A DNA stretch of 64,000 nt, taken from contig NZ_PPXC01000004.1 in assembly GCF_002909445.1 (NCBI RefSeq), positions 124,001 through 188,000 of the forward strand, in the 5' to 3' direction. Numbering within the stretch: position 1 is the first letter of the stretch; every line of letters starts with the position of its first letter. Source of the stretch: Arthrobacter glacialis. GTDB lineage: Bacteria; Actinomycetota; Actinomycetes; Actinomycetales; Micrococcaceae. Below the pieces are notes generated by a model that saw only the letters and a program-made list of their open reading frames with translations, had not been told where the DNA came from and searched no databases. A program made the translations under genes and the position numbers. This document shows positions 1 through 11,721 of the stretch, in pieces.

Positions 1-90
1 AGAAAACTTACTCTCAGTAGCGCTGTTCGCCACTGAAATCAAAATAAGTCTACTGGGGGCTTTTGATATTTAAGAAATTGCTTGCTGGTT

Positions 91-123
91 GGGTCTGTTC
101 CAGCCTAAGGCCAGAACAGACCC
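91..123 (-). terminator. Hairpin downstream of fusA
   Basis: A 10-bp perfect stem (GGGTCTGTTC pairing with GAACAGACCC) with a further GCC/GGC pairing inside follows the fusA stop codon on the minus strand. There is no T-tract after it. In related genomes tuf follows fusA, so this may be a partial terminator or an RNA-processing hairpin between fusA and a gene just outside the window. The remaining bases 1-90 show nothing recognisable. Confidence 0.5.
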
Positions 124-138
124 AAACAAAAAGTACGA

Positions 139-2253
139 CTACTCGCCGCGTGCCTTCTGGATGATTTCGTCGGCTACTGCCTTCGGAACCTCAGAGTAGC
201 TGTCAAACTTCATCGAGTACACGGCACGACCCTGGGTCTTGGACCGCAAGTCACCGATGTAGCCGAACATGCCGGACAAGGGAACAAGAGCCTTGATGAC
301 CTTGACACCGCTTGCGTCCTCCATGGACTGCATCTGGCCACGACGAGAGTTGATGTCACCGATAACTTCACCCATGTATTCCTCAGGGGTGCGGACTTCA
401 ACTTCCATCAACGGTTCAAGAAGAACCGGGTTGGCCATCCGAGCAGCTTCCTTGAACGCCATTCGACCGGCGATCTTGAAGGCCATTTCGGAGGAGTCAA
501 CATCGTGGGACGCGCCGTCGAGCAGCGTGGCCTTGATGCCAACCATCGGGTAACCGGCCAGCACGCCGTCAGGCAATGCGGACTGGATGCCCTGGTCAAC
601 GCTGGGGATGTATTCACGAGGAACACGGCCACCAGTGACCTTGTTCTCAAACTCGTACATCTCGCCTTCAGCAGTATCCATCGGCGCAATGGCGATCTGG
701 ATCTTAGCGAACTGACCTGAACCACCGGTCTGCTTCTTGTGAGTGTAGTCGTGCTTGACAACAGCGCGCTTGATGGTTTCGCGGTACGCAACCTGCGGCT
801 TGCCAACGTTGGCTTCAACGTTGAATTCGCGACGCATGCGGTCCACAAGGATGTCCAAGTGGAGCTCGCCCATGCCGCCAATTTCGGTCTGACCGGTGTC
901 TTCGTTGAGGTTGACGGTGAACGTCGGGTCCTCAGCGGAGAGCTTCTGGATAGCCGTGGAGAGCTTCTCCTGGTCACCCTTGGTCTTCGGCTCAATGGCA
1001 ACGAAGATCACGGGAGCGGGGAAGGTCATCGACTCAAGAACAATCTGGTTTGCCGGATCACACAAGGTGTCACCGGTGGTGGTGTCCTTGAGGCCGATCA
1101 CTGCATAGATGTGACCCGCGTGGATCTCATCTACAGGCATTTCCTTATTGGCGTGCATCTGGAAGAGCTTGCCAATGCGCTCTTTCTTGCCCTTGGTCGA
1201 GTTCATCAGCTGCGTACCGGAGGTTGCCCTGCCGGAGTATACGCGGATGAAGTTCAACTGGCCGAAGAACGGGTGCGTTGCGATCTTGAAAGCCAAAGCC
1301 GAGAACGGCTCGGTTTCACTCGGCTCGCGCTTGATCTCGATGGACTCGTCGCGAGGATCGTGACCGATCATGGCGCCAACATCCAACGGGTTCGGCAGGA
1401 AGTCAATAACAGCGTCGAGCATGGGCTGCACGCCGCGGTTCTTGAATGCGGAACCACAGAAGACCGGGTAGATCTCGGAGTTAACCGTCAGCTTGCGAAT
1501 GCCAGCCTTCAGCTCCTCGATGGAGGGTTCAATACCTTCGAGGTACTTCTCCATGAGCTCTTCGGAAGACTCGGCAGCTGCCTCGACGAGGGCTGCGCGG
1601 TATTCTTCAGCCTTCTCCTGGAGATCAGCGGGGATCTCCTGGATTTCGTAGGCGGCACCCATGGTGACGTCACCCTTGGAGTCACCGGCCCAGACGAAGG
1701 CCTTCATGGTGAGCAGGTCGACGACGCCGGTGAATTCGCTCTCGACACCGATCGGCAGCTGCATAACCAGGGGCTTTGCACCGAGACGGTTGATGATGGT
1801 GTCTACCGTGAAGTAGAAATCAGCACCGAGCTTGTCCATCTTGTTGACGAAGCAGATACGCGGGACGTTGTACTTGTCAGCCTGACGCCAAACGGTCTCG
1901 GACTGAGGCTCAACGCCTTCCTTGCCGTCAAAAACAGCAACAGCGCCGTCGAGAACTCGCAAGGAGCGCTCAACTTCCACCGTGAAGTCAACGTGGCCAG
2001 GGGTGTCAATGATATTGATCTGGTTCTTGTCCCAGAAGCAAGTCACGGCGGCAGACGTGATGGTGATGCCGCGTTCCTTTTCCTGTTCCATCCAGTCAGT
2101 CGTCGAAGCACCGTCGTGGGTTTCGCCGATTTTGTGGTTCACACCCGTGTAGAACAGGATGCGCTCAGTCGTAGTGGTCTTGCCGGCATCAATATGGGCC
2201 ATGATGCCAATGTTGCGGACCTTGTTAAGGTCTGTAAGCACTTCCTGTGCCAC
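139..2253 (-). CDS. fusA: Translation elongation factor G
   Basis: Ribosomal translocase: it hydrolyses GTP to move tRNA and mRNA after peptide-bond formation and helps recycle ribosomes in the cytosol. The 704-residue length is normal for the family. The G-domain motifs are all present: [13 protein letters not shown] (P-loop), DTPGHVDF and NKMDKLG. The start is GTG at 2251-2253, preceded by the ribosome-binding sequence AAGGGAG five bases upstream. It is the third gene of the str operon (rpsL-rpsG-fusA), all minus strand, and is separated from rpsG by a strong hairpin. Identification is certain. Confidence 0.98.
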   Translation of the reverse strand: MAQEVLTDLNKVRNIGIMAHIDAGKTTTTERILFYTGVNHKIGETHDGASTTDWMEQEKERGITITSAAVTCFWDKNQINIIDTPGHVDFTVEVERSLRVLDGAVAVFDGKEGVEPQSETVWRQADKYNVPRICFVNKMDKLGADFYFTVDTIINRLGAKPLVMQLPIGVESEFTGVVDLLTMKAFVWAGDSKGDVTMGAAYEIQEIPADLQEKAEEYRAALVEAAAESSEELMEKYLEGIEPSIEELKAGIRKLTVNSEIYPVFCGSAFKNRGVQPMLDAVIDFLPNPLDVGAMIGHDPRDESIEIKREPSETEPFSALAFKIATHPFFGQLNFIRVYSGRATSGTQLMNSTKGKKERIGKLFQMHANKEMPVDEIHAGHIYAVIGLKDTTTGDTLCDPANQIVLESMTFPAPVIFVAIEPKTKGDQEKLSTAIQKLSAEDPTFTVNLNEDTGQTEIGGMGELHLDILVDRMRREFNVEANVGKPQVAYRETIKRAVVKHDYTHKKQTGGSGQFAKIQIAIAPMDTAEGEMYEFENKVTGGRVPREYIPSVDQGIQSALPDGVLAGYPMVGIKATLLDGASHDVDSSEMAFKIAGRMAFKEAARMANPVLLEPLMEVEVRTPEEYMGEVIGDINSRRGQMQSMEDASGVKVIKALVPLSGMFGYIGDLRSKTQGRAVYSMKFDSYSEVPKAVADEIIQKARGE

Positions 2254-2283
2254 GTTGTCTCCCTTTTCTAGAGATGAGCTACT

Positions 2284-2314
2284 GCGTGTCCGGCGGGGTT
2301 GCCGCCGGACACGC
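2284..2314 (-). other. Hairpin between rpsG and fusA
   Basis: Thirteen-base perfect arms (GCGTGTCCGGCGG and its complement) with a five-base loop lie between the rpsG stop and the fusA ribosome-binding site. No T-tract follows, so it is unlikely to be a complete intrinsic terminator. It could be an mRNA-processing or stability element that tunes the ratio of S7 to EF-G, or a translational control site. The function is inferred. Confidence 0.6.
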
Positions 2315-2326
2315 GTACGGCTCTAG

Positions 2327-2797
2327 TTACCAGCGGTAATGGGCGAAGGCCTTGTTGGACTCGGCCATCTTGTGGGTGTCTTCGCGACGCTTGACAGCGG
2401 CACCAAGACCGTTGGAGGCATCCAAAACTTCGTTGCGCAAACGCTCGGTCATGGTCTTCTCGCGGCGAGCCTTCGAGTAACCAACCAACCAACGCAGGGC
2501 CAATGCGGTCTGGCGACCGGGCTTGACTTCAACCGGAACCTGGTAGGTAGCTCCACCAACACGGCGGGACTTGACCTCAAGGCTGGGCTTGATGTTCTCC
2601 ATGGCCTTCTTCAAGGCAACAACGGGATCAGCGCCGGTCTTTTCGCGTACACCCTCGAGTGCGCCGTAAACGATGCGCTCTGCGGTGGACTTCTTGCCGT
2701 CAACGAGGACCTTGTTGATCAACTGAGTGACCAACGGGGAGCCGTATACGGGATCTACAACTAGCGGCCGCTTGGGGGCCGGACCCTTGCGAGGCAT
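2327..2797 (-). CDS. rpsG: 30S ribosomal protein S7
   Basis: Primary 16S rRNA-binding protein that nucleates assembly of the 30S head. The protein is 156 residues, the family's usual size, beginning [11 protein letters not shown]. The reading frame stays open upstream for 43 more codons, but that stretch is antisense to rpsL and unlike S7, so the ATG at 2795-2797 is the start. It begins one base after the rpsL stop, which implies coupled translation within the str operon. Confidence 0.97.
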   Translation of the reverse strand: MPRKGPAPKRPLVVDPVYGSPLVTQLINKVLVDGKKSTAERIVYGALEGVREKTGADPVVALKKAMENIKPSLEVKSRRVGGATYQVPVEVKPGRQTALALRWLVGYSKARREKTMTERLRNEVLDASNGLGAAVKRREDTHKMAESNKAFAHYRW

Positions 2798-2798
2798 A

Positions 2799-3173
2799 TT
2801 ACTTCTTCTCCATCTTCGCACCGTAGCGGCTACGAGCCTGCTTGCGGTTCTTAACGCCCTGGGTATCCAATGCGCCACGGACGATCTTGTAACGTACACC
2901 GGGAAGGTCCTTAACACGGCCTCCACGAACGAGCACGATGGAGTGCTCCTGGAGGTTGTGGCCTACACCGGGGATGTAAGCAGTAACTTCCACGCCACCG
3001 TTAAGGCGCACACGTGCAACCTTACGCAGAGCCGAGTTCGGCTTCTTCGGTGTGGTGGTGTAAACGCGCGTGCAAACGCCGCGACGCATGGGGCTGCCCT
3101 TCAATGCGGGAGCCTTGGTCTTCGTGACCTTGGGTGTCCGGCCCTTTCGGACCAGCTGGTTAATCGTAGGCAC
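2799..3173 (-). CDS. rpsL: 30S ribosomal protein S12
   Basis: Decoding-centre ribosomal protein and the first gene of the str operon. It is 124 residues with the invariant [11 protein letters not shown] loop. Lys43 and Lys88, the classic streptomycin-resistance positions, are both wild type, so no resistance allele is visible. The next gene, rpsG, starts one base after its stop codon. A 513-base non-coding stretch with a repeat cluster and the rpoC terminator lies upstream, so this gene is probably transcribed from its own promoter. Confidence 0.98.
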   Translation of the reverse strand: MPTINQLVRKGRTPKVTKTKAPALKGSPMRRGVCTRVYTTTPKKPNSALRKVARVRLNGGVEVTAYIPGVGHNLQEHSIVLVRGGRVKDLPGVRYKIVRGALDTQGVKNRKQARSRYGAKMEKK

Positions 3174-3461
3174 TTTCGTGTTCTCCGTTGTTTTATCGTG
3201 TTGCTTGCCCCGCCGGCCGGAATGAATCAGCCGCTGGGGGTAAGCCGTTTACTGGTAGTCGCAGGCTTGGCGACTTCACAGCGCCTAGGCATGCAAAAAT
3301 GTGGCATTCGCTGTACAAGAACCGTACAACCCGGACCCGCATCCACTTTCTTCACCTAAGCGAAGGAAATAGAAGCTCTTATCCACTGCCACACTAACAA
3401 TTACTTATTACATTACCACGGGTTAAGACCAGCCAAGAAATCGGCCTGCTCCCCCACCGGA
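3174..3461 (-). promoter_or_regulatory. Upstream region of the str operon
   Basis: About 290 bases upstream of rpsL contain no plausible gene. The stretch around 3370-3420 is clearly AT-richer than its surroundings and is where a minus-strand promoter for rpsL-rpsG-fusA would be expected. I could not single out one convincing -35/-10 pair. Confidence 0.35.
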
Positions 3462-3615
3462 CGCTCGCTCAGATACGGGGCTGTTCCGGCCAACGCTCGC
3501 TCACATACGGGGCCTTTTCGGGCAACGTTCGCTCACAGCACTGCGCGAGCGTTGTAAAAAAGCGGCCCGTATGTGAGCGAGCGTGCCATGAAAACGGCCC
3601 GTATGTGAGCGAGCG
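3462..3615. repeat. Direct and inverted repeat cluster
   Basis: The unit CGCTCGCTCACATACGGG, or a close variant, occurs at 3462-3480, 3494-3512 and as a partial copy from 3526. It recurs in inverted orientation at about 3563-3583 and 3595-3615. The two halves can fold into a long stem around 3540-3560, and the inverted copies are separated by 11 bases. It lies between the rpoC terminator and the rpsL upstream region. No protein-coding sense is apparent. Confidence 0.8.
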
Positions 3616-3627
3616 TTTGGTTAAAGC

Positions 3628-3676
3628 ACGACGGCGGCTGGTGAGCTTCGCAATGAAACTCACCACCCGCCGTCGT
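3628..3676 (-). terminator. rpoC terminator hairpin
   Basis: An 18-bp stem with two mismatches (ACGACGGCGG pairs with CCGCCGTCGT, TGGTGAG with CTCACCA) begins ten bases after the rpoC stop codon. It lacks a long T-tract, which is common for actinobacterial terminators. It probably ends the rpoBC transcript before the str operon. Confidence 0.75.
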
Positions 3677-3686
3677 AAATCAGCTA

Positions 3687-6600
3687 TTAGCCGGAGAAGT
3701 TGGTGCCCAAGTCGTAGTCATCCAAGGGGATGGCGCGGAACTCGTTGCCCAAGTCTCCAACTCCGCCCACGTAGTCGAAGTCGCTGAATGCGCTCGGACC
3801 TGTGAACAGATTGGCTTTGGCTTCTTCTGTGGGCTCCACCGTGACGTTGGTGTAGCGCGGCAGACCCGTACCAGCCGGGATCAACTTACCGATGATCACG
3901 TTCTCCTTCAGACCCAACAGCGGGTCAGACTTGCCTTCCATGGCCGCCTGCGTCAGAACGCGGGTGGTTTCCTGGAAGGAAGCAGCGGAGAGCCATGACT
4001 CGGTAGCCAAGGAAGCCTTGGTGATACCCATGAGCTCGTTACGGCCTGATGCCGGCTTCTTGCCCTCGGACACAACGCGACGGTTTTCCGTCTCGAAGCG
4101 GCCACGCTCGGCAAGCTCACCGGGCAGCAGCTTCGAGTCGCCGGACTCGATAACCGTGACGCGGCGAAGCATCTGGCGGACGATAACCTCGACGTGCTTG
4201 TCGTGGATACCCACACCCTGGCTGCGGTAAACGCCCTGAACTTCCTCAACGAGGTGCTTCTGAGCGGCACGCGGGCCGAGGATGCGCAGAACCTGCTTGG
4301 GGTCAACAGCTCCCACAATGAGCTTCTGGCCAACTTCAACGTGCTCGCCGTCAGCAACTGTCAGACGTGCACGTCGCAGAACCGGGTAAGCGATCTCTTC
4401 GGTGCCGTCGTCCGGTGTGAGGATCAAACGCATGGTCTTCTCGGACTCATCAATGTTGATGCGTCCGGCAGCTTCTGCGATGGGAGCCACACCCTTGGGG
4501 GTACGTGCTTCGAAGAGCTCCTGGATACGAGGCAGACCCTGGGTAATATCCTCGCCACGGCTGGCAGAAACAGCACCACCGGTGTGGAAGGTACGCATGG
4601 TCAGCTGGGTACCGGGCTCACCAATGGACTGAGCGGCGATGATACCGACGGCTTCACCAATGTCCACGGTCTTACCCGTAGCCAAGGAACGGCCGTAGCA
4701 AAGAGCACAGGTTCCAACAGTTGACTCACAGGTGAGTACTGAGCGGACCTTGATCTCTTCGATACCAGCGGCGAACAGTTCACCGATCAGTACGTCTCCA
4801 ACGTCGGCGCCAGCAACAGCCAGCACCTTGCCGGAGGAGTCCACTACCTCGGCAGCCAAGGTGCGTGCGTACACGCTGTTCTCGACTTCCTCGTGCAGCA
4901 CGAACTCGCCAGCAGCGTCAACCACTGCGATCGGCAAGGTCAAGCCGCGCTCGGTGCCACAGTCGTCTTCACGAACAATGACATCCTGGGAAACGTCAAC
5001 CAGACGACGTGTCAGGTAACCGGAGTTAGCTGTACGCAGAGCGGTATCGGCCAGACCCTTACGGGCACCGTGAGTAGCAATGAAGTACTCCAAAACCGAC
5101 AGGCCCTCACGGTAGGAGGACTTGATCGGGCGAGGAATAATTTCACCCTTGGGGTTGGCTACCAAGCCACGGATACCGGCAATCTGGCGAACCTGCATCC
5201 AGTTACCACGAGCACCGGAGGAAACCATACGGTTGATCGTGTTGGATGCGGCGAAGGACGCACGCATCGCATCAGCGATCTCGTTGGTTGCCTGGTTCCA
5301 GATGTCGATGAGCTCCTGGCGGCGCTCGTCATCAGCAATCAGACCCTTGTCGAACTGTGCCTGCACCTTGGCGGCCTTGATTTCGTAGCCTTCAAGGATG
5401 GCCGGCTTGGACTCGGGCACCTTGATGTCCGAGATCGCAACCGTGACACCTGACCTGGTTGCCCAGTAGAACCCGGCATCCTTCAAGTTATCCAGTGTTG
5501 CTGCAACAACAACCTTGGGGTACCGCTCGGCGAGGTCATTGACGATCTCGGAGAGCTGGCCCTTGTCTGCAACCTTTTCTACCCAGGGGTAGTCGGCCGG
5601 CAGGGTTTCATTGAAGATGACCTGGCCAAGGGAGGTGTCGATGATGGCGGAATCGCCAGCCTCGAACCCTTCCGGCGCTTCGCGGTCAACGCTGGGAACA
5701 AAGTCGCTCAAGCGGATCTTGACCTGTGAGTTCAAGTGCAACTCACCGGCGTCGAACGCCATGACAGCCTCAGCCGAGGTGGAGAAGCTGCGGCCTTCGC
5801 CAGCTGAACCAACACGCTTGGTGGTCAAGTGGTACAGACCGATGATCATATCCTGCGAAGGCAGGGTAACCGGGCGGCCATCGGAAGGCTTCAAAATGTT
5901 GTTCGAGGACAACATCAAGATGCGGGCTTCTGCCTGCGCTTCGGGGCTCAGCGGCAAGTGAACTGCCATCTGGTCACCGTCGAAGTCAGCGTTGAAAGCG
6001 CCACAAACCAGCGGGTGAAGCTGGATTGCCTTGCCTTCAACAAGCTGGGGCTCGAACGCCTGGATACCCAAACGGTGCAGGGTTGGTGCACGGTTCAGCA
6101 GTACCGGGTGCTCGGTGATGATCTCTTCGAGAACATCCCAGACCTGGGGACGGAAACGCTCAACCATGCGCTTGGCGCTCTTGATGTTCTGTGCGTGGTT
6201 GAGATCAACCAGGCGCTTCATCACGAACGGCTTGAAGAGCTCCAGGGCCATCTGCTTGGGCAGACCACACTGGTGCAGCTTCAGCTGCGGGCCAACAACA
6301 ATAACCGAACGGCCAGAGTAGTCAACGCGCTTGCCGAGGAGGTTCTGACGGAAACGACCCTGCTTGCCCTTGAGCATGTCAGAGAGCGACTTCAACGGAC
6401 GGTTGCCCGGCCCGGTGACGGGACGGCCACGACGACCGTTGTCGAACAGGGAGTCAACGGCTTCCTGCAGCATGCGCTTCTCGTTGTTGACGATGATCTC
6501 CGGAGCACCCAAATCAAGCAGACGCTTGAGACGGTTGTTGCGGTTGATCACGCGACGGTAGAGGTCGTTCAAGTCCGAGGTGGCGAAACGGCCACCGTCG

Positions 6601-7589
6601 AGCTGAACCATGGGGCGCAGTTCCGGCGGGATCACCGGGACGGCATCCAGAACCATGCCCAGCGGGCTGTTGTTGGTGGTCAAGAATGCGTTGACAACCT
6701 TCAGTCGCTTGAGGGCACGGGTCTTGCGCTGGCCCTTGCCATTGGCGATGATGTCGCGAAGGATCTCCGCTTCACCGGCCATGTCAAAGGTCTCAAGACG
6801 GCTCTTGATGGCTTCGGCACCCATGGAACCTTCGAAGAACATGCCGTAACGGTCACGCAGTTCGCGGTACAGGGCCTCGTCACCTTCGAGGTCGGCAACC
6901 TTCAGGGCCTTGAAACGGTCCCAAACCTGCTCGAGGCGGTCGATGTCGGCGTCGGCGCGCTTGCGCACGTTGGCCATCTGACGGTCCGCAGAATCGCGGG
7001 CCTTCTTCTTATCGGCTGCCTTGGCGCCTTCGCCCTCAAGGCGCTGCAATTCGCCCTCGAGGTCGCGGGCGATCGTGGCGATGTCGCTGTCGCGGGTGTC
7101 AACCATGCGCTTCTTTTCCAGATCATGCTCGATCTGGAGGTTCGGCAGCTCGGCGTGACGTGCGTCGTCGTCAACACTGGTGATCATGTAGGCAGCGAAG
7201 TAGATGACCTTTTCAAGGTCCTTCGGTGCCAGGTCCAAGAGGTAGCCCAAGCGCGAGGGAACGCCCTTGAAGTACCAAATGTGGGTTACGGGAGCGGCCA
7301 GCTCAATGTGGCCCATGCGCTCACGGCGTACCTTTGCGCGGGTGACTTCAACGCCACAACGCTCGCAAATGATGCCCTTGAAGCGTACGCGCTTGTACTT
7401 GCCGCAGTAGCATTCCCAGTCACGCGACGGGCCGAAGATCTTTTCACAGAAAAGACCGTCTTTTTCCGGCTTGAGCGTGCGGTAGTTAATGGTTTCCGGC
7501 TTCTTGACTTCGCCGTGGGACCAATCGCGGATATCTTGCGCGGTGGCCAGGCCAATCTGCATGAAGCCGAAGGAGGATTCGCTGGACAT
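3687..7589 (-). CDS. rpoC: DNA-directed RNA polymerase subunit beta'
   Basis: Catalytic core subunit of RNA polymerase. It is 1300 residues, the size usual for actinobacteria, which lack the large insert found in gamma-proteobacteria. The zinc-binding cysteines C60, C62, C75 and C78 are present, as is the absolutely conserved [12 protein letters not shown] loop, whose three Asp residues hold the catalytic magnesium. The C-terminus ends in the short acidic tail expected for the group. It lies 102 bases after rpoB in the same direction, so the two are an operon. Confidence 0.98.
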   Translation of the reverse strand: MSSESSFGFMQIGLATAQDIRDWSHGEVKKPETINYRTLKPEKDGLFCEKIFGPSRDWECYCGKYKRVRFKGIICERCGVEVTRAKVRRERMGHIELAAPVTHIWYFKGVPSRLGYLLDLAPKDLEKVIYFAAYMITSVDDDARHAELPNLQIEHDLEKKRMVDTRDSDIATIARDLEGELQRLEGEGAKAADKKKARDSADRQMANVRKRADADIDRLEQVWDRFKALKVADLEGDEALYRELRDRYGMFFEGSMGAEAIKSRLETFDMAGEAEILRDIIANGKGQRKTRALKRLKVVNAFLTTNNSPLGMVLDAVPVIPPELRPMVQLDGGRFATSDLNDLYRRVINRNNRLKRLLDLGAPEIIVNNEKRMLQEAVDSLFDNGRRGRPVTGPGNRPLKSLSDMLKGKQGRFRQNLLGKRVDYSGRSVIVVGPQLKLHQCGLPKQMALELFKPFVMKRLVDLNHAQNIKSAKRMVERFRPQVWDVLEEIITEHPVLLNRAPTLHRLGIQAFEPQLVEGKAIQLHPLVCGAFNADFDGDQMAVHLPLSPEAQAEARILMLSSNNILKPSDGRPVTLPSQDMIIGLYHLTTKRVGSAGEGRSFSTSAEAVMAFDAGELHLNSQVKIRLSDFVPSVDREAPEGFEAGDSAIIDTSLGQVIFNETLPADYPWVEKVADKGQLSEIVNDLAERYPKVVVAATLDNLKDAGFYWATRSGVTVAISDIKVPESKPAILEGYEIKAAKVQAQFDKGLIADDERRQELIDIWNQATNEIADAMRASFAASNTINRMVSSGARGNWMQVRQIAGIRGLVANPKGEIIPRPIKSSYREGLSVLEYFIATHGARKGLADTALRTANSGYLTRRLVDVSQDVIVREDDCGTERGLTLPIAVVDAAGEFVLHEEVENSVYARTLAAEVVDSSGKVLAVAGADVGDVLIGELFAAGIEEIKVRSVLTCESTVGTCALCYGRSLATGKTVDIGEAVGIIAAQSIGEPGTQLTMRTFHTGGAVSASRGEDITQGLPRIQELFEARTPKGVAPIAEAAGRINIDESEKTMRLILTPDDGTEEIAYPVLRRARLTVADGEHVEVGQKLIVGAVDPKQVLRILGPRAAQKHLVEEVQGVYRSQGVGIHDKHVEVIVRQMLRRVTVIESGDSKLLPGELAERGRFETENRRVVSEGKKPASGRNELMGITKASLATESWLSAASFQETTRVLTQAAMEGKSDPLLGLKENVIIGKLIPAGTGLPRYTNVTVEPTEEAKANLFTGPSAFSDFDYVGGVGDLGNEFRAIPLDDYDLGTNFSG

Positions 7590-7691
7590 ATGGGTCCTGT
7601 TCTCTCTAATTCTCTAAGTCTGAATGTCTAAGCGGGTTACGGGAAGAAGTGAGGGTTCGACGGCGGTGGGCTGGCCACCGCCGCCGACTCA

Positions 7692-10600
7692 CTAAACTTC
7701 TTCGACAGAGTTAGGCTCGGCCCGTGACAGGTCGATGCCCAGCTCCTCCGCGGCCCGGAAGACTTCTTCATCCGAGTCACGCATCTCAATCGTGGTGCCG
7801 TCCGTGGAAAGAACTTCCACGTTCAGGCACAGCGACTGCATTTCCTTGATGAGAACCTTGAAGGATTCCGGGATACCCGGCTCCGGGATGTTCTCGCCCT
7901 TGACGATGGCTTCGTAAACCTTCACGCGGCCATGGATGTCATCGGACTTGATCGTCAGCAGTTCCTGCAGGGTGTATGCCGCGCCGTATGCTTCCAGTGC
8001 CCAAACTTCCATCTCACCAAAGCGCTGGCCACCGAACTGGGCCTTACCGCCCAAGGGCTGCTGGGTGATCATGGAGTACGGACCCGTGGAGCGGGCGTGA
8101 ATCTTGTCATCCACCAAGTGGTGAAGCTTCAAGATGTACATGTAACCAACAGAGACCGGATCCGGGAACGGCTCGCCGGAGCGGCCGTCAAACAGTTGGG
8201 TCTTACCCGAGGAGTCGATCAGGCGAACGCCGTCGCGAGTCACGTTGGTGGAATCGAGCAGGCCAGTGATTTCCTCATCACGGGCACCGTCGAACACCGG
8301 AGTGGCAACGCGGGTCTGGCCGATTTCACGGGGCAGGTTCGGCAGGTTCTTAACCCAGTCCGGCTCGCCCTCAATCTTCCAACCGGTCTTGGCAACCCAA
8401 CCGAGGTGGATTTCCAGAACCTGGCCAACGTTCATTCGACCCGGAACACCCAAGGGGTTCAGGACGATGTCAACGGGGGTACCGTCAGCAAGGAACGGCA
8501 TGTCTTCGATCGGGAGGATCTTGGAGATGACACCCTTGTTACCGTGACGGCCTGCAAGCTTGTCACCATCGGTGATCTTGCGCTTGTTGGCAACGTACAC
8601 GCGAACCAGCTGGTTCACACCGGGGGGCAGATCGTCTTCGGAGTCACGGTCAAAGACGCGAACGCCAATGACAGTACCGGACTCGCCGTGGGGCACCTTC
8701 AAGGAAGTGTCGCGAACTTCGCGGCTCTTCTCACCGAAGATGGCACGGAGCAGACGCTCCTCCGGGGTCAGTTCGGTTTCACCCTTGGGGGTGACCTTAC
8801 CTACCAGGATGTCGCCGGCTTCAACTTCTGCACCGATGTGGATGATGCCGCGCTCGTCCAAGCCAGCAAGGATTTCCTCGGAAACGTTCGGGATGTCCCG
8901 GGTGATTTCCTCGGCACCAAGCTTGGTGTCGCGAGCGTCGATCTCATGCTCTTCGATGTGAATGGAGGAGAGCACATCTTCAGCAACAATGCGCTGCGAG
9001 AGGATGATGGCATCCTCGTAGTTGTGACCTTCCCAAGACATGAAGGCAACCAAGAGGTTCTTACCCAAGGCAAGCTCGCCCAAGTCCGTTGCCGGACCGT
9101 CAGCAATGATGCCGCCAACTTCCAGACGCTGGCCCTCAGAGGCCAGAACGCGCTGGTTGTAGGCCGTTCCCTGGTTGGAACGCTGGTACTTGGCGATCGG
9201 GTAGTTGGTCTCGGTGCCGTCATCGTTCAACATGACAACGATGTCTGCGGAAACCTCCGAGACAACACCAGCCTTCTTGGCGATGACCACGTCACCGGCG
9301 TCAACAGCAGTGGCGCGCTCCATGCCGGTTCCCACGAACGGGGACTCGGACTGAACCAACGGCACAGCCTGACGCTGCATGTTCGCACCCATGAGGGCGC
9401 GGTTAGCATCATCGTGCTCAAGGAACGGGATCAAGGCCGTAGCCACAGACACCATCTGGCGCGGGGAAACGTCCATGTACTCGACGTCGTCGGCCGGGAT
9501 CAAAACAGGCTCGCCGCCACCACCGCGCTGGCGAACCAGAACGGAGTCTTCGGAGAAGTGGCTGTTGGCATCCAAAGGCGCGTTGGCCTGTGCAATAACA
9601 ACATCCATCTCGTCATCAGCTGTCAGGTAGTCAACTTCGTCAGAAACGAAGCCGTCCTTGACGCGACGGTACGGTGTCTCAATGAAACCGAACGGGTTGA
9701 TGCGTCCGTAGGAAGCCAATGAACCAATCAGACCAATATTGGGGCCTTCAGGAGTTTCAATGGGGCACATACGGCCGTAGTGGGACGGGTGAACGTCTCG
9801 AACTTCCATGCCTGCACGGTCACGGGACAAACCGCCCGGGCCCAGCGCGGACAGACGACGCTTGTGCGTCAGACCGGCCAGCGGGTTGTTCTGATCCATG
9901 AACTGTGACAGCTGGGAAGTTCCGAAGAACTCCTTGATGGCAGCCACAACGGGACGGATGTTGATCAGGGTCTGCGGCGTAATCGCTTCGACGTCCTGAG
10001 TGGTCATACGCTCACGCACAACGCGCTCCATGCGGGAAAGACCCGTACGGACCTGGTTCTCGATGAGCTCGCCAACGGCGCGGATACGACGGTTACCGAA
10101 GTGGTCGATGTCATCGACGTCAACGCGCAAGTCAACCTCGGCGCCGTCGCGCTGGCCCTTGGTGGTCTTGTTTCCGGCGTGCAAAGCAACCAGGTACTTG
10201 ATCATGGCGACAATGTCATCCACGCTCAGGACAGAAGCCTTCTCGTCGCTCAACGGCAAATCAATACCAAGCTTGCGGTTGATCTTGTAACGGCCAACCT
10301 TGGCCAGATCGTAGCGCTTGGGGTTGAAGTACAGGTTGTGCAGCAACGCGTCGGCAGCGTCAACTGTGGGCGGCTCGCCCGGACGCAGCTTGCGGTAGAT
10401 GTCCAGCAGGGCATCTTCGCGGCCTGTGGTGGCATCCTTTTCCAAGGTGGCACGGATGGAGTCGAACTCGCCGAACTCCTCCAGGATCTGACCTTCGGTC
10501 CAACCCAAAGCCTTCAGCAGTACAGTGACTGACTGCTTGCGCTTGCGGTCAAGACGGACGCCAACCTGGTCGCGCTTGTCAATCTCCAGTTCGAACCATG

Positions 10601-11210
10601 CACCACGTGAGGGGATGATCTTGGCGGTGAAGATTTCCTTGTCACTGGTCTTATCCGCGGTGCGCTCAAAGTAAGCGCCCGGGGAACGAACCAGCTGCGA
10701 AACAACAACACGCTCGGTGCCGTTGATGACGAAGGTGCCCTTGTTGGTCATAAGCGGGAAATCGCCCATGAAGACAGTCTGCTGCTTGATTTCACCGGTC
10801 AAGTTGTTCATGAACTCGGCCTTGACGTACAACGGCGCGGCGTACGTGGCGTCGCGGTCCTTGCACTCGTCAACGGTGAACTTGGGGTCAGAGAATTCCG
10901 GCTCCGTGAAGGACAGGGACATGGTGCCCTGGAAGTCCTCAATGGGGGAAATCTCTTCGAAGATGTCGGAGAGGCCCGAGGTGACGGCCACGCTGTCATC
11001 GCCAGCGTCCACGGCCGTTTGCATGCGGTCCTGCCAGCGCCCGTTACCTACGAGCCAGTCAAAGCTCTCGGTTTGGAGGGCAAGCAGATTCGGCACGTCA
11101 AGCGGCTCACGAATCTTTGCGAATGAGAGGCGACTCTTTGCACCGTCGGTGCTGTTTGAATCGATAGCGGTTGCAGCGTTATTTACATTAGAGGTGCTCG
11201 AGGCGACCAA
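7692..11210 (-). CDS. rpoB: DNA-directed RNA polymerase subunit beta
   Basis: Forms the active-site cleft with beta' and binds rifampicin. I start it at TTG 11208-11210 (1172 residues, [11 protein letters not shown]). A GAAGGA ribosome-binding site lies six bases upstream, and this site would be inside the gene if the in-frame GTG at 11223-11225 were used. The rifampicin pocket reads [15 protein letters not shown] then [13 protein letters not shown], so Asp516, His526 and Ser531 (E. coli numbering) are wild type. rpoB is cut off from rplL by two plus-strand genes, so it needs its own promoter in the region just upstream. Confidence 0.97.
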   Translation of the reverse strand: MVASSTSNVNNAATAIDSNSTDGAKSRLSFAKIREPLDVPNLLALQTESFDWLVGNGRWQDRMQTAVDAGDDSVAVTSGLSDIFEEISPIEDFQGTMSLSFTEPEFSDPKFTVDECKDRDATYAAPLYVKAEFMNNLTGEIKQQTVFMGDFPLMTNKGTFVINGTERVVVSQLVRSPGAYFERTADKTSDKEIFTAKIIPSRGAWFELEIDKRDQVGVRLDRKRKQSVTVLLKALGWTEGQILEEFGEFDSIRATLEKDATTGREDALLDIYRKLRPGEPPTVDAADALLHNLYFNPKRYDLAKVGRYKINRKLGIDLPLSDEKASVLSVDDIVAMIKYLVALHAGNKTTKGQRDGAEVDLRVDVDDIDHFGNRRIRAVGELIENQVRTGLSRMERVVRERMTTQDVEAITPQTLINIRPVVAAIKEFFGTSQLSQFMDQNNPLAGLTHKRRLSALGPGGLSRDRAGMEVRDVHPSHYGRMCPIETPEGPNIGLIGSLASYGRINPFGFIETPYRRVKDGFVSDEVDYLTADDEMDVVIAQANAPLDANSHFSEDSVLVRQRGGGGEPVLIPADDVEYMDVSPRQMVSVATALIPFLEHDDANRALMGANMQRQAVPLVQSESPFVGTGMERATAVDAGDVVIAKKAGVVSEVSADIVVMLNDDGTETNYPIAKYQRSNQGTAYNQRVLASEGQRLEVGGIIADGPATDLGELALGKNLLVAFMSWEGHNYEDAIILSQRIVAEDVLSSIHIEEHEIDARDTKLGAEEITRDIPNVSEEILAGLDERGIIHIGAEVEAGDILVGKVTPKGETELTPEERLLRAIFGEKSREVRDTSLKVPHGESGTVIGVRVFDRDSEDDLPPGVNQLVRVYVANKRKITDGDKLAGRHGNKGVISKILPIEDMPFLADGTPVDIVLNPLGVPGRMNVGQVLEIHLGWVAKTGWKIEGEPDWVKNLPNLPREIGQTRVATPVFDGARDEEITGLLDSTNVTRDGVRLIDSSGKTQLFDGRSGEPFPDPVSVGYMYILKLHHLVDDKIHARSTGPYSMITQQPLGGKAQFGGQRFGEMEVWALEAYGAAYTLQELLTIKSDDIHGRVKVYEAIVKGENIPEPGIPESFKVLIKEMQSLCLNVEVLSTDGTTIEMRDSDEEVFRAAEELGIDLSRAEPNSVEEV

Positions 11211-11721
11211 GAGGGATCCTTCCACAGACCTGCAGGCTTGTTCTTACGAACCCTCACCCGAGCCGATAGTGGTCATCAAACCACTACGGTCGCTGGTCAA
11301 AAGTTGATCCAACACGCATCAATGGCTGCTCTAGTCAGTCACTGATTCGCGTGGTCCAAAGTCTCTTGTCCGAAGCAAAGCCCACCGCTATATGAAGGCT
11401 GAAGGTTAAGAGGGATACGCAAAGAACTACATTACAGGCAAAGTTACTCCCGTGTCTACCCCACGGGACAAAAATACGCAAGTATTGATATTCCCACAGT
11501 GAAAATTGGCGGATTCATAAGGAATTTTTTGCGTTTCTTTGACATCTGCTGTGGCGTAACACTCACTTGGTGAGCAGGCTGCAGGTGCGCACCGGACGGG
11601 CGGCGCGTGAATGTTGGCAAATTCCGAAATTTCCGGCAGCGCTGTGCTGTTAGATTCTATGGAGGATACGTATGGCTCAACGAGGAGCCGCACGGCACGA
11701 GGTTCAAGGAGCGCGGCAGCC
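11211..11721. promoter_or_regulatory. Divergent promoter region rpoB / thiolase
   Basis: About 510 bases with no convincing gene separate rpoB (minus) from the thiolase gene (plus). The middle, about 11380-11530, is AT-rich and holds several weak -10-like hexamers on the minus strand, such as TATAGC near 11388. The rpoBC promoter or promoters must lie here, and probably the thiolase promoter as well. The thiolase ribosome-binding site AAGGAG is at 11706-11711. I cannot choose a single start site from sequence alone. Confidence 0.45.

Noticed and set aside
739-2271. 510-codon open frame on the plus strand opposite fusA
   Set aside because: It is wholly antisense to fusA, with no recognisable domain and no ribosome-binding site; high-GC codon bias produces such open frames.
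2799-3173. Streptomycin-resistance allele in rpsL
   Set aside because: Lys43 and Lys88 are both wild type.
5829-7631. 600-codon open frame opposite rpoC
   Set aside because: It lies antisense to a certain gene and its product has low-complexity, unfamiliar composition.
7932-9722. 596-codon open frame opposite rpoB
   Set aside because: It is antisense to rpoB; same explanation as the other long opposite-strand frames.
7692-11210. Rifampicin-resistance allele in rpoB
   Set aside because: The residues at the usual resistance positions are wild type.
11611-11721. Longer thiolase N-terminus from an upstream ATG
   Set aside because: The extension is unlike thiolases, and a good ribosome-binding site precedes the ATG at 11722.
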